A stretch of DNA of 64,000 nt from Microvirga ossetica (GTDB taxonomy: Bacteria; Pseudomonadota; Alphaproteobacteria; Rhizobiales; Beijerinckiaceae): assembly GCF_002741015.1 (NCBI RefSeq), contig NZ_CP016616.1, positions 5,358,501 to 5,422,500 on the forward strand, in the 5' to 3' direction. Below, piece by piece: positions 16,783 to 25,632 of this stretch. Numbering within the stretch: the first letter of the stretch is position 1; each line of letters opens with the position of its first letter. The position numbers and the translations under genes are program-made. The notes under the pieces are model-generated. The model did not search any database and was not told where the DNA came from. It saw only the letters and a list, made by a program, of their open reading frames with translations.

Positions 16783-18225
16783 CTCTGTTCCATGAGAAGC
16801 GTGGTCGCGCACGGTCTCAGATGAGAAGGAACGTCACGTCGTCGATGCTAGCGACACCCTGGACCACCACAATGTCATTGTCGCCGCCGGCAAGGGTGAG
16901 TTGGAGATCGGTTCCGACGACATTGTCGTCGATCACGGCTCCGACCGTGCGCAGGTCGATCACGTCTCCCTCGGCCTCGCTGTAGCCGACGATGAGATCG
17001 GTTTCAGTCACGGCGTTGGCGGTTTCCGCGCTGAAGACGAATGCATCGGCACCGGCACTGCCCGTCAGGCTGTCGTTCCCGGCGCCGCCCGTCAGGCTGT
17101 CGTTCCCGGCGCCACCGATCAGGGTGTCATTGCCGGCACCGCCGGTCAGCGTGTCGTTGCCGTCTCCGCCGGTGATTTCCAGCGCGACGGCGATGTTCGT
17201 CTGGCCCGAGCCGTCAATGGAGTCGTTGCCACCCAACCCATCGACCTCGACCCGCTCCACATTGGTTGTGTCGATCGTGATGCTGGCGACGTCGCGGAAG
17301 AACTGGAACCCGCCGTTGGCTTGCGTCGTGACCGTCATGATCTCGTCGGCGCCCGCACCGTTGAAGATCAAGGTGTCGGTACCGCCGCCGCCATCGAAAA
17401 CGTCGTCGCCATCGCCGGGATCCCATTGGAAACTGTCGTTGCCGAGACCGCCGGATGCGTCGTCGTCGCCCCTATTGCCGATCATAATGTCGTTGCCGTC
17501 GCCGCCGTCCAGAATGTCGTTGCCGGCGCCGCCTTCCAGGCTGTCGTCACCGGCGCCGCCGCTGATGTCGAGCACGACATTGGCATCGGTCTGGCCCGAG
17601 CCGTCGATGGTGTCGTTCCCGCCGAGACCATCGACGTCGACGCGCTCGACATTGGTGGTGTTGACGGTGATGTCGCCGAGATCGCGGAAGAACACGAAGC
17701 CGCCCCCGGCGAGGGTGGTGATCGTCATCCGCTCGGCGCCGTTCGCGCCGTTGAAGATCAGGGTGTCCGTGCCGCCGCCGCCATCGAAGGTGTCGTCTCC
17801 GTCACCCGGGTTCCAGGTGAAGCGGTCGTCGCCTTCTCCACCAAACGCGACGTCGTTGCCGACGCCGCCCTGGAGGAAATCGTTACCGTTTCCGCCATCG
17901 AGGGTGTCTCTTCCGCTGCCGCCGAGCAGGCGATCGTCGCCTTCCCCGCCGAACAGCCGGTCATTCCCGGCGCCGCCATCGAGAGAATCGTTGCCCCTGC
18001 GGCCGAGAAGCCGGTCGTGACCATTGTTTCCAAACAGACGGTCATTGCCGTTGCCGCCATCCAAAGTGTCGTTGCCGCTTCCACCGAGCAGACGGTCGTG
18101 ACCGTCGTTGCCGAACAGCCGATCGTTGCCGTTGCCACCATCCAGGGTGTCGTTTCCGCTCCGGCCTAACAGGCGGTCATGGCCGTTGCCACCGAACAGC
18201 CGATCGTGTCCGTTGCCACCATCTA

Positions 18226-19280
18226 GAGCATCGGCTGTTCAGACGAATCCATAACCTGCGGCAGTGAAGTAGTTGCGGCATTCCTCAGCTTCGACCCCAT
18301 CACAGATGTCCCCGATGGCCCGCCAGAGCGCGTCAAAGGTGCGGGCTTCGGCTTTGCGCAGATGTGCTTTGATCTTGGCGAAGAGTTGCTCAATTGGGTT
18401 CAAATCGGGCGAATAAGCAGGCAGGAACAGGAACCAGGCGCCGCGTTGCTTCAGACACTGCGCCGCCGTCTCGCTCTTGTGCGCCGGCAGGTTGTCGAGG
18501 ATCACCACGTCGCCCTTGGACAAGGTCGGAGCAAGCTGGGTCTCCACATAAGTCTCAAAGATCTGACGGGTCATCGGCCCATCGATCACCCAAGGCGCCG
18601 TCAGACCACAGTAGCGCAGCCCGGCGACAAAGGTCTGGGTCAGCCAGTGGCCGAATGGTGCCCTTGCATACAGACGCTGCCCTTTGAGGCAGCGGCCGCG
18701 CAGGCGCGTCATCTTGGTGGATGTGCCGGTCTCATCGAGAAACACGAGCCGGTGCGGCTCCTGGCGCATGCGCGGCTGGCGTTTTGTGTGCCAATGCTCG
18801 CGGGCCTGGCGCACGTCGGAGCGTTCTTGTTCGCTGGCCCGCAAAGTTTTTTTTGACGCTATAGCCGTGGCGGATGAACCAGCGCGCGATGGACGCCGGC
18901 GTGATCTTGGTGCCCAAGGCCAGCAGTTCGGCCGCGAGCTGGGGCATGGTGATGTCGTTCCTCTCGGCGACGCGACGGATCAGGAAGTCGCGATGCGGGT
19001 CGAGCTTGGAGTAGCGCCAGCCGCCCTCTGGTTTGGGCGCCAGGCTGCCGGTGGCCCGATACGCCGCCATGAGCCGCACCACAAACGCGACCGACACCTC
19101 AAAATGGCGCGCGGCCTCATGGCAGGAATGCCCCGCCTCAACAAAGCGCACCACCCGTTGCCGCAGATCCAGCGAGTAGGACTTGGTCATCGCTCATCTC
19201 CTCTAAAGAGGGCCGAGATAAGGGAATCACAAAGCCGTCACGCCGCATAGCCTCCGATTCAATCAGAACAGCCGATGCTC
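18226..19280 (-). mobile_element. IS630-family insertion sequence, complete, with TA target duplication
   Basis: The 1,055-bp element has terminal inverted repeats GAGCATCGGCTGTTC (perfect over 15 bp, continuing with mismatches) at 18226 and, inverted, at 19280. A TA dinucleotide flanks both ends (18224-18225 and 19281-19282), the target duplication expected of IS630/Tc1-mariner transposition. It carries one transposase in two overlapping frames. The insertion sits inside an RTX repeat codon block; the target gene is intact apart from the insertion, so the event looks recent. Confidence 0.93.
18239..19190 (-). CDS. IS630-family transposase, two frames meeting at an A8 run
   Basis: The N-terminal frame (19190-18732 as read) encodes a helix-turn-helix region, [20 protein letters not shown] then [18 protein letters not shown] and [15 protein letters not shown]. 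The C-terminal frame (usable from about 18850 to 18239) encodes the DDE catalytic domain: [13 protein letters not shown] (first D), [12 protein letters not shown] (second D) and [19 protein letters not shown] (E). The family-like junction [12 protein letters not shown] needs a +1 (or -2) shift at eight A residues (18847-18854). This could be recoding by slippage or a one-base insertion that inactivated the enzyme. The last codon lies in the left inverted repeat. Confidence 0.88.
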
Positions 19281-19400
19281 TAGAGAATCATTGCCGCTCA
19301 GGCCGAACAGACGGTCGTTGCCGCCTCTTCCGAAAATGCGATCAGCGCCGATGGTGCCGTTCAGGGTCTCGCGACGTCCGCTGCCAAATATGAGTGCCAT

Positions 19401-19882
19401 TCGATCTTCCCAGTCACAGGGAACGTTTGTCTATGGGACTTGAGGCTTTCACTACACCTTTTGAGGTATAATTCTCGCGGGATGCGGCCTTGTATAGACG
19501 GCAGTCATTCCTCTCAATGAGGATATATTGAATGAATCGAGTCTTTGCGGGCGCCTTCCTGGTAAATAATTCCTGCTTCACCCTCAAGAATTATAACTCT
19601 TCAGGTCATAAGCGAGCGAAATTCTCTCAAGATTACATAAGGTGTACGCACCGATACTGTGCGAAAACATAACGCGGAAATAAGTCCATTTAGCGTCAAG
19701 TCGCGGACGATGCACCGGCTTGAGAAAAGCGTCGAGTGGACTCCACTGTCGGAGTCCACTTTCAGGCCCGATGCTCTCACGTCGCAGAAAGGGACGCGGC
19801 GCCGATCGCCCTCTATTGAGAGCGTCACGTTTATTGATCCCCGGCCCGGCCTTAGGCCGCCCCGGCAGGCGGATCTTGCCTT
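19401..19882. other. 482-bp gene-free, relatively AT-rich region upstream of the RTX gene
   Basis: No convincing coding frame. The part 19401-19680 is noticeably richer in A and T than its surroundings and should hold the RTX promoter. A perfect 10-bp inverted repeat AGTGGACTCC/GGAGTCCACT with a 6-base loop occupies 19735-19760. Bases 19831-19864 resemble the right half of the palindromic repeat at 7185-7219. Confidence 0.6.
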
Positions 19883-20305
19883 TCAGGCGCCCGCCGCCTT
19901 CGCCCTCTTGCTCTCGCAGGAGCGGCACTTGCAGCCATACGGCTTGATGAAGGTCTCGAAGTAGTTCTTGCCGTAGTTGTAGGTGATCTCGTCGCCGGGC
20001 TTGATGCGCTTGATTGCCTTGATGCGGATCTTGCCCTTCGACACGGTGGCCTGGGCGTTGGGGCGGCAGCCGTGATTGATGTAGCGTGCTGTGTTCCAGC
20101 GGGGCGAGCCGTCGACGGTCCAGCGGCTGTTGATCTCGAAGAGATAGCGGGTGTTGCGTCGGCGTTCGACTTCCTCGCTTGTGATCTTCGGCCCGACATA
20201 CTCGATGATGAATTTTCCCTTTTCGATGACATCGGTGGCAAAGAGACCGAGACCGGTTGCGGATTTTCCAATCCGAAACGGCCCTTCTGACGGTTTGGCT
20301 TTCAT
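19883..20305 (-). CDS. SET-domain protein (putative protein-lysine methyltransferase)
   Basis: About 140 residues forming almost only a SET domain. Visible are the substrate/cofactor stretch SATGLGLFATDVIEKGKFIIEY, the catalytic core YINHGCRPNAQ (the NHxCxPN type), the EITYNYG tyrosine motif, and a post-SET-like cysteine cluster CKCRSCESKRAK at the end. SET proteins transfer methyl from S-adenosylmethionine to lysine. Bacterial single-domain versions are widespread but their targets are mostly unknown. ATG 20305 is preferred to ATG 20347 because the SET fold starts soon after and GGAG lies about 12 bases upstream. It is a single gene on the minus strand, 172 bp from the response regulator. 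Confidence 0.85.
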   Translation of the reverse strand: MKAKPSEGPFRIGKSATGLGLFATDVIEKGKFIIEYVGPKITSEEVERRRNTRYLFEINSRWTVDGSPRWNTARYINHGCRPNAQATVSKGKIRIKAIKRIKPGDEITYNYGKNYFETFIKPYGCKCRSCESKRAKAAGA

Positions 20306-20477
20306 AGCAGGCCGGAACTCCGAACGTACGAGCAGTCTTGGACGCATCCAATAGCGGTTGGGGCGGGGCGATGTAATTGGGACATGGCTGAATCATCTCC
20401 AGATCCAGCCTAAGTTTTTTGCAGGGGAGATGTTGGGGCGTCGAGGCCGTCGCCCGGCCTGCCATCGCAGGACCGGT

Positions 20478-20864
20478 CTAGACGACCTCTGGCGTGTCCG
20501 ACGTTCCGGCGAGGGTGCTGCGCAGCGTTGTCGCGAAGTTGTCGTAGGAGAATGGCTTCGACAGCGTCGAGCACGAGCGAAAGCGCTCGGGAAGCGAGCG
20601 GAAGTCGTAGCCGGTCGAGAAGATGAACGGAATGCCGCGGAAGCGCAGGACGTCGGCAACCGGGAAGACGACCGATCCGTCGACGTTGATGTCGAGAAGC
20701 CCGATATCGATCTCCGCCTGGAGCGCCAGGGTCAGCGCATGGTCCAGCCGTGCCGCCGGGCCCACGATCTCACAGCCGAAATCGAGCACCATGTCCTCGA
20801 TCAGCATCGAGATCATGGCTTCGTCCTCGACGATCAGGACACGCTTTCTGCGGCCTTCGAGCAT
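20478..20864 (-). CDS. Single-domain response regulator (CheY-like receiver)
   Basis: 128-residue receiver domain without an output domain. The acidic pocket is VLIVEDEAMIS, the phosphoacceptor aspartate is about D58 in LLDINVDG, the switch Thr is in IFSTGYD, and the conserved lysine is about K103 in LSKPFSYD. The strand-4 wording (IPFIFSTGYD) resembles receivers partnered with HWE/HisKA-2 kinases of Rhizobiales. No kinase gene is adjacent, so it is an orphan; it may act by protein contact or in a phosphorelay. Confidence 0.88.
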   Translation of the reverse strand: MLEGRRKRVLIVEDEAMISMLIEDMVLDFGCEIVGPAARLDHALTLALQAEIDIGLLDINVDGSVVFPVADVLRFRGIPFIFSTGYDFRSLPERFRSCSTLSKPFSYDNFATTLRSTLAGTSDTPEVV

Positions 20865-20962
20865 AGCCCCTCCGGTTCGAATTGCAGCTGACGATGCGCC
20901 TTCTGAACGCTGTTATAAGAATCAGTTACAATCACTATAGTCTAGGCACTGGCGTGCCTTCA

Positions 20963-20991
20963 CTATCTTACGTTAGTAAGACTTGAGATAG
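20963..20991. terminator. Nested inverted repeat between LLM oxidoreductase and response regulator genes
   Basis: Short arms CTATCT/AGATAG (20963-20968 and 20986-20991) enclose CTTAC/GTAAG (20967-20971 and 20976-20980). The site is just downstream of the leftward LLM oxidoreductase gene and upstream of the leftward response regulator. It may be a weak terminator or a regulatory palindrome. Confidence 0.35.
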
Positions 20992-21040
20992 CATGGTAAC
21001 CCCCCGTGCCGGTCGAAGTAAATAGTCAGAACGGGACAGG

Positions 21041-22087
21041 TTATACGGTGTTGCGGCGTGCAATTTCTGCGCGAACGATCGGCGCCACCTTCGTACCTAG
21101 AAGTTCAATGGAGCGCATGATCTGCCCGTGCGGCAGGGTCCCGACGCTGAATTGGGCCAGATAGCGATCATGCCGGAAAAGCTCGTATTGGAAGAGGATC
21201 TTGTCGATCACTTCCTGCGGGCTGCCGACAGCCAGCGCGCCGCGCGGCTCCCGCATGGCCTCAAAGTGCGGGCGGGTCGTGGGCGGCCACCCGCGTTCAC
21301 GGCCGAGCTTGGTCATCACCTGGGCATAGGCCGGAAAGAACTCGTCCGCAGCCTGCTGCGATGTATCCGCGATATAAGCGTGCGTGTTGATGCCCACCTT
21401 GAGGCTCGCCGGATCGTGGCCGGCCCGGCTCCCGGCCTCACGGTAAAGTGACGCCAGCGGCGCGAAGCGCTCCGGCTGCCCGCCGATGATTCCAAGCGCC
21501 AGGGGCAAACCGAGGGCGCCGGCGCGCACCACCGATTGCGGCGTCCCGCCGACGGCGATCCAGACCGGAAGCGGCTCCTGGACCGGGCGGGGATAGACCG
21601 GCTGGTCCGCAAGGGGCGCCCGGTGTCGGCCGGACCAGGTCACGCGCTCGTCGCTTCGGATCTTCAAAAGCAGATCGAGCTTTTCGGCGAAGAGCGTGTC
21701 GTAGTCGTCGAGATCGTAGCCGAAGAGCGGGAAGGACTCGATGAACGAGCCGCGGCCGGCCATGATCTCGGCCCGCCCGCCCGACAGAAGGTCCAGGGTC
21801 GCGAAATTCTGGAAGACCCGCACCGGGTCGTCCGAACTGAGCACCGTCACGGCGCTGGTCAGGCGGATCCGCTTCGTGCGCTCCGCCGCAGCCGCCAGGA
21901 CCACCGCGGGTGCGGAGACGATGTAGTCGGAACGATGGTGCTCGCCGAGGCCGAACACATCCAGGCCGACCTGATCGGCCAGTTCGATCTCCTCGATGAG
22001 ATCGCGCAGACGCTGAGCGGAGGAGAGCAGATGCCCTGTGGCAGGATCCTGGGTCAGTTCACCAAACGTATAGACACCAAGTTCCAT
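21041..22087 (-). CDS. LLM-class flavin-dependent oxidoreductase (luciferase-like)
   Basis: 348-residue TIM-barrel monooxygenase of the bacterial luciferase family, using reduced FMN or F420-like flavin. Evidence: [27 protein letters not shown] near the N-terminus, [43 protein letters not shown] typical of this family, and [29 protein letters not shown]. The substrate cannot be told from sequence; relatives oxidise sulfonates, alkanes or act in poorly known pathways. It is a single gene with no obvious partner reductase. Confidence 0.88.
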   Translation of the reverse strand: MELGVYTFGELTQDPATGHLLSSAQRLRDLIEEIELADQVGLDVFGLGEHHRSDYIVSAPAVVLAAAAERTKRIRLTSAVTVLSSDDPVRVFQNFATLDLLSGGRAEIMAGRGSFIESFPLFGYDLDDYDTLFAEKLDLLLKIRSDERVTWSGRHRAPLADQPVYPRPVQEPLPVWIAVGGTPQSVVRAGALGLPLALGIIGGQPERFAPLASLYREAGSRAGHDPASLKVGINTHAYIADTSQQAADEFFPAYAQVMTKLGRERGWPPTTRPHFEAMREPRGALAVGSPQEVIDKILFQYELFRHDRYLAQFSVGTLPHGQIMRSIELLGTKVAPIVRAEIARRNTV

Positions 22088-22170
22088 CGATCTTCCATTC
22101 GAATCCGGCGAATGGGCACGGCTATATCAGCCACACGGGCGGAATGCACCGAGGATCGGGCCCAAGGGGA

Positions 22171-22299
22171 TCAGCGGCCACGCAGCCGCTGGATCAGGGC
22201 GTCCGCGGCCTGACTGGTGAGACCCCATGCGACAGGCCTGTCGCCGAGATAGACGGTGAACGTGCCGTCCTGCGTCGCCTGTTTGGCAATGGATGCCAT
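22171..22299 (-). CDS. Small hypothetical protein, 42 residues
   Basis: A short open frame encoding MASIAKQATQDGTFTVYLGD then RPVAWGLTSQAADALIQRLRGR. It is supported by GGAGGG about six bases before ATG 22299 and by a composition typical of a small globular protein rather than a shadow frame. No function can be assigned. It lies 83 bp upstream of the LLM oxidoreductase gene on the same strand and may be cotranscribed. Confidence 0.5.
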   Translation of the reverse strand: MASIAKQATQDGTFTVYLGDRPVAWGLTSQAADALIQRLRGR

Positions 22300-22478
22300 G
22301 AGCTGCCCTCCTCATGTGGTGGAATCCGGATCTCGAATCCGTTGTCGTCCATGATGAAATGGAAGGCGTCTCCGCTGGAAGATTAAATTATGGGCAGCGG
22401 CTTCCCGACGATGGAGCGAATCCTTGTGAACTAACGGATCCGAGCGCCGTTGCTGTCACGGCGAGGCGGGATCGGTTC

Positions 22479-23630
22479 ATGAAGCTCTTCGAGTGTCAGG
22501 CATGCGGGCAGCCGCTCTATTTCGAAAACAGCCGCTGCGAGAGTTGCGGGCGGCGGCTCGGCTGCCTTCCGGCGATCCAGGAGATCAGCGCCCTCGAGCC
22601 GAAGGAGGGTCAATGGAAGCCACTGGCCGCGCCTGGATCGCGCGTCCGCTTCTGCAGAAATGCGGACCACGACGCCTGCAACTGGCTGATCCCGATGGAG
22701 GATGACCATCCCTATTGCACGGCGTGCAGACATAACCGCACGGTGCCGGATCTTTTCGTCGAGCGGAATCTCCGGCGCTGGCGCAGTCTCGAAACCGCCA
22801 AGCGGCGTCTGTTCTATACGCTTCTGAAACTGGATCTGCCGCTTGTCACCCGCGCCGAGGATCCGCAGGGGCTCGCCTTCGATTTCCTGGCCGATCCGGT
22901 GGAGAACTCACCCGACACTCCCTCGATCCTGACCGGGCACGACAACGGACTGATCACAATCAACATCGCCGAGGCGGACGATGCGGAAAGGGAGCGGCGG
23001 CGCCACAGCATGGGAGAGCCGTATCGGACGCTCCTCGGCCATTTACGGCACGAGATCGGCCATTATTACTGGAATGTTCTCGTCCGAAACGATCCGACCC
23101 TCGAACGTTTCCGCCAGATCTTCGGCGACGAGCGGCAGGATTACGGCGAGGCCCTGAAGGTCCATTATGCCAAAGGCCCGAAGGACGACTGGCAGGAGGA
23201 GTTCGTCAGCGCCTATGCCGCCTCGCATCCGTGGGAGGATTTCGCCGAGACCTGGGCGCATTATCTGCACATCGTCGACACCTTGGAAACGGCCGGCGCC
23301 TTCGGCATGAAGGTGCGCCCCAGGATTCGCCGCGGGCCCGAGCTCACGTCGGAGATCGATTTCGACCCCCATCGCGAGACGGACCTGAACCGGCTGGTCA
23401 CCGCCTGGCTCCCGCTGACATTCGCGGTAAACTCCTTGAACCGCAGCATGGGGCAGCCCGATCTGTATCCTTTCGTCCTGCCGCCGGCGGTGATCGCCAA
23501 ATTGTCTTTCGTCCACGACCGTATCCATGCATGGAGCGGGCGGCTGGCCGGGGAGAGGGATAGTCATCATGTCCTAAAGGCAGTGATCGGAGGGCTGAAT
23601 TCCCGTATTGGAGCCCCACAATCTTCATAA
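22479..23630 (+). CDS. Zinc-ribbon plus HExxH putative metallopeptidase
   Basis: 383-residue protein of the family annotated as putative zinc-binding metallopeptidase. The N-terminus has paired CxxC motifs, FECQACGQPLYFENSRCESCG, and further cysteines in DACNWLIP and YCTACRHN, consistent with zinc-ribbon modules. About residues 190-200 hold the catalytic HEIGHYYW motif, and EDFAETWAHYLHIVDT lies downstream as a likely third-ligand helix. ATG 22479 is chosen because the first zinc ribbon starts immediately; the longer frame from 22314 lacks family character. No signal peptide, so probably cytoplasmic. Confidence 0.8.
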   Translation: MKLFECQACGQPLYFENSRCESCGRRLGCLPAIQEISALEPKEGQWKPLAAPGSRVRFCRNADHDACNWLIPMEDDHPYCTACRHNRTVPDLFVERNLRRWRSLETAKRRLFYTLLKLDLPLVTRAEDPQGLAFDFLADPVENSPDTPSILTGHDNGLITINIAEADDAERERRRHSMGEPYRTLLGHLRHEIGHYYWNVLVRNDPTLERFRQIFGDERQDYGEALKVHYAKGPKDDWQEEFVSAYAASHPWEDFAETWAHYLHIVDTLETAGAFGMKVRPRIRRGPELTSEIDFDPHRETDLNRLVTAWLPLTFAVNSLNRSMGQPDLYPFVLPPAVIAKLSFVHDRIHAWSGRLAGERDSHHVLKAVIGGLNSRIGAPQSS

Positions 23631-23749
23631 GCTCCATTTGAGATCTTGCATGAAATGTTTAGGTATGAGTAGTTATCGTCTTGCCCTCAATGGTTGGGGG
23701 CGCTACGCCTAGAGCGTTTACGAAACTTGCGACTTAGAAGGCAGTCCTT

Positions 23750-24433
23750 ATGGGCCGGGGTAACGATCACCGTGATCGCCGACGTCAGTTCGGCGGTCAA
23801 CCCGAAGATCACTGGGGCGATTTCGCCCCACCACCACTATCTTATGAACGGCCCACGCGGCAGCCATCCTATCCATCGGCATCGGGACCCGAGACCGAGG
23901 CCAAGGTGAAATGGTTCAATCCTGACAAGGGCTTCGGCTTCGTCGAGATGACCGACGGCTCCGGCGAGGCCTTCCTGCATATCCGGCAGGTCGAAGCTGC
24001 GGGCCATACGGCTCTCGAGTCGGGCACGACCCTGATGATCAAGGTCGGCGCCGGCCAGAAGGGACCGCAGGTCCAGGAAATCGTCAGCGTCGATACCAGC
24101 ACGGCCGAACCCGAGCCGCCGCGCGGTGCCCGTCCGCCGCGTCCTGCGCGTCCGGGTGGTCCCGGCGGCCAGTCCGGTGGGTTCTCGCCCCGTCCGAGCG
24201 GCGGCCCGCGGCCTGCCAGCGGTCCTCCGGATGTGCCGGCCACCGTCAAGTGGTTCGACTCGGTGAAGGGCTATGGCTTCGTCTCCGTCGAGGGTGAGAG
24301 CAAGGACCTGTTCCTGCATATCTCCGTCGTGGAGCGTGCCGGTCTCAGCCAGCTCGCACAGGGCCAAGCCGTTCGCGTCGCCATCGTCGAAGGTCGCAAG
24401 GGCCCCGAAGTCGGCGCGATCGAGATCGCCTGA
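23750..24433 (+). CDS. Tandem cold-shock domain protein
   Basis: 227 residues with two cold-shock (OB-fold) domains that bind single-stranded RNA or DNA. CSD1 (about 50-115) has VKWFNPDKGFGFVEM and EAFLHIRQVE; CSD2 (about 163-227) has VKWFDSVKGYGFVSV and DLFLHISVVE. Both keep the RNP1 (KGFGF / KGYGF) and RNP2 (FLHI) aromatic patches. They are joined by a Pro/Gly/Arg-rich linker and preceded by a basic, polar 45-residue tail. Double-CSD proteins are common in Rhizobiales and probably act as RNA chaperones. It converges on phoH with a 45-bp gap. Confidence 0.93.
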   Translation: MGRGNDHRDRRRQFGGQPEDHWGDFAPPPLSYERPTRQPSYPSASGPETEAKVKWFNPDKGFGFVEMTDGSGEAFLHIRQVEAAGHTALESGTTLMIKVGAGQKGPQVQEIVSVDTSTAEPEPPRGARPPRPARPGGPGGQSGGFSPRPSGGPRPASGPPDVPATVKWFDSVKGYGFVSVEGESKDLFLHISVVERAGLSQLAQGQAVRVAIVEGRKGPEVGAIEIA

Positions 24434-24478
24434 GGCCTTCCGGCCGCTCCGCTTTTGAAAAATTCGGGGTCCACTGCG

Positions 24479-25213
24479 TCAGCAGTGGACCTCTTCGAAT
24501 GCGCGTACCCACATCTCGCAGACCCCGGACCGCACGATATCGTTGAGGGTGAACTCGACGATCGGCACCGGCAGCATCTGCGACTTGATCAGGTGGATGA
24601 CCGTGCGCAGGCCTGACGTCTCGCGCAGGTCGCACTGACTCACGTCCCCGTTAATCACCACCGTGCAGTCCTCGCCGATCCGGGTCAGGAAGGTCTTCAT
24701 TTCGGCCGGAGTGGCGTTCTGAGCCTCGTCGAGAAGAATGAAGGCATCGCGCCAGGACCGCCCGCGCATCACTTCGAAGGGCACCATCTCGATATCGCCG
24801 TTCTTGACCGCGATCTCGTAGGCCGCCGCACCGATGCGCTCCTTGATGGCCTCGATGACGGGTGCCGCCCAGGGGCCGAACTTCTCCTCGAGCGTTCCCG
24901 GAAAGAAGCCGAGGGAGCGACCGCTCGGCACGTTGGGCCTGGTAAGAATGATCTTCCGAATCCGCCGTTGGCGGAACAGGTCCGCCGCGTAGGTGGCAGC
25001 GATCCAGGTCTTGCCGGTACCGGCGGGTCCCAGCACCACGACCTGGGCATTGCGTTTCAGAGCGTCGAGATAATCGTCCTGCGTTGCATTGAGCGGCTTG
25101 ATGGGGGGAAGGCTGCGTTCGGCCTGGAACTTGGATCCGGTGAGGTCGAAGACCTGCGCTGTTTCAGTGGAGCGGCGGGTCTTGCGTCTCTGCTTCTCGT
25201 GATGCTTGCTCAA
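24479..25213 (-). CDS. phoH: PhoH-family ATPase (short stand-alone form)
   Basis: 244-residue P-loop ATPase. Walker A is LGPAGTGKTWIAA, followed by ILTRPNVPSGRSLGFFPG, Walker B in AFILLDEAQNATPAEMK, and the motif VINGDVSQCDL, all PhoH hallmarks. It lacks the extra N-terminal segment of the longer YbeZ form, so it is the short PhoH type. The only start near the beginning is TTG 25213, with GGAG seven bases upstream, so initiation is non-ATG. PhoH proteins are linked to RNA metabolism and, in some bacteria, phosphate stress; the role here is unknown. Confidence 0.9.
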   Translation of the reverse strand: MSKHHEKQRRKTRRSTETAQVFDLTGSKFQAERSLPPIKPLNATQDDYLDALKRNAQVVVLGPAGTGKTWIAATYAADLFRQRRIRKIILTRPNVPSGRSLGFFPGTLEEKFGPWAAPVIEAIKERIGAAAYEIAVKNGDIEMVPFEVMRGRSWRDAFILLDEAQNATPAEMKTFLTRIGEDCTVVINGDVSQCDLRETSGLRTVIHLIKSQMLPVPIVEFTLNDIVRSGVCEMWVRAFEEVHC

Positions 25214-25632
25214 TGACCAACTCCGGGGTTGAAACTGCGCATAGAGAAACTATCCAGGCGCCGCGCAGAGGCGTCTGGAGGCAAAATTCGCAAGAGAAGG
25301 GATGATGCCAGAGCGAGTGGAGGCGGGCGGTGGATTTCCGCGATCCAGAGTGTGAGGATCAACCTGCCTGCCCATCAAAGCCTGTTCTTCAATCTGCCAG
25401 TGGCAAACTATCTTTGATTCTGATGACAGTATTGCCGCTGCTACGCCTACCTGCGAGTCAAATGTTGAGGCAGCCTGCATGGTTCCAGGGCATAATCCCT
25501 CTGCAGTACCGAAGGGAGAAATAGCTGTGGATGGCTCGGAAGACGGATCTGCAAGGGGAGGTCGATCCAGGAAATCCTCGTCAATGCCGCCTGCCGGATG
25601 GTAAGGAAACCGCCTCAAAAAAGGGCAGTGCC
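25214..25632. other. 419-bp gene-free region between phoH and the ribokinase gene
   Basis: No supported coding frame, RNA gene or strong inverted repeat was found. It separates two divergently read genes and must hold promoters for both. The stretch around 25370-25450 is locally richer in A and T. Nothing else can be supported by eye. Confidence 0.5.

Larger units (their letters stand above)
16817..19400 (-). pseudogene. RTX (haemolysin-type Ca-binding repeat) protein gene, split by an IS630-family element
   Basis: Two pieces of one leftward gene flank the insertion. The 5' piece starts at ATG 19400 (GGAAGA before it) and encodes MALIFGSGRRETLNG then GNDRLFG repeats; it hits a TGA inside the IS at 19263. 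The 3' piece (18223 down to 16817) continues in register with many GGxGNDxLx nonapeptides, two copies of a roughly 115-residue unit, and a C-terminal type I secretion-like tail ending DDVTFLLI. Removing 18226-19280 plus one TA copy gives a continuous 508-residue frame. The product was probably a secreted calcium-binding protein using a C-terminal ABC-exporter signal. No exporter gene is adjacent. Without excision the secretion-competent part has no obvious start. Confidence 0.88.

Noticed and set aside
16901..18169. 422- and 342-codon plus-strand frames opposite the RTX repeats
   Set aside because: They exist because the RTX repeat unit lacks stops on the other strand; their own sequence is just the repeat's shadow (PPS/APP-type and VVAxA-type runs).
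16817..18223. RTX nonapeptide-coding repeats as a CRISPR or satellite array
   Set aside because: Units are 27-bp coding repeats in frame, with no unique spacers.
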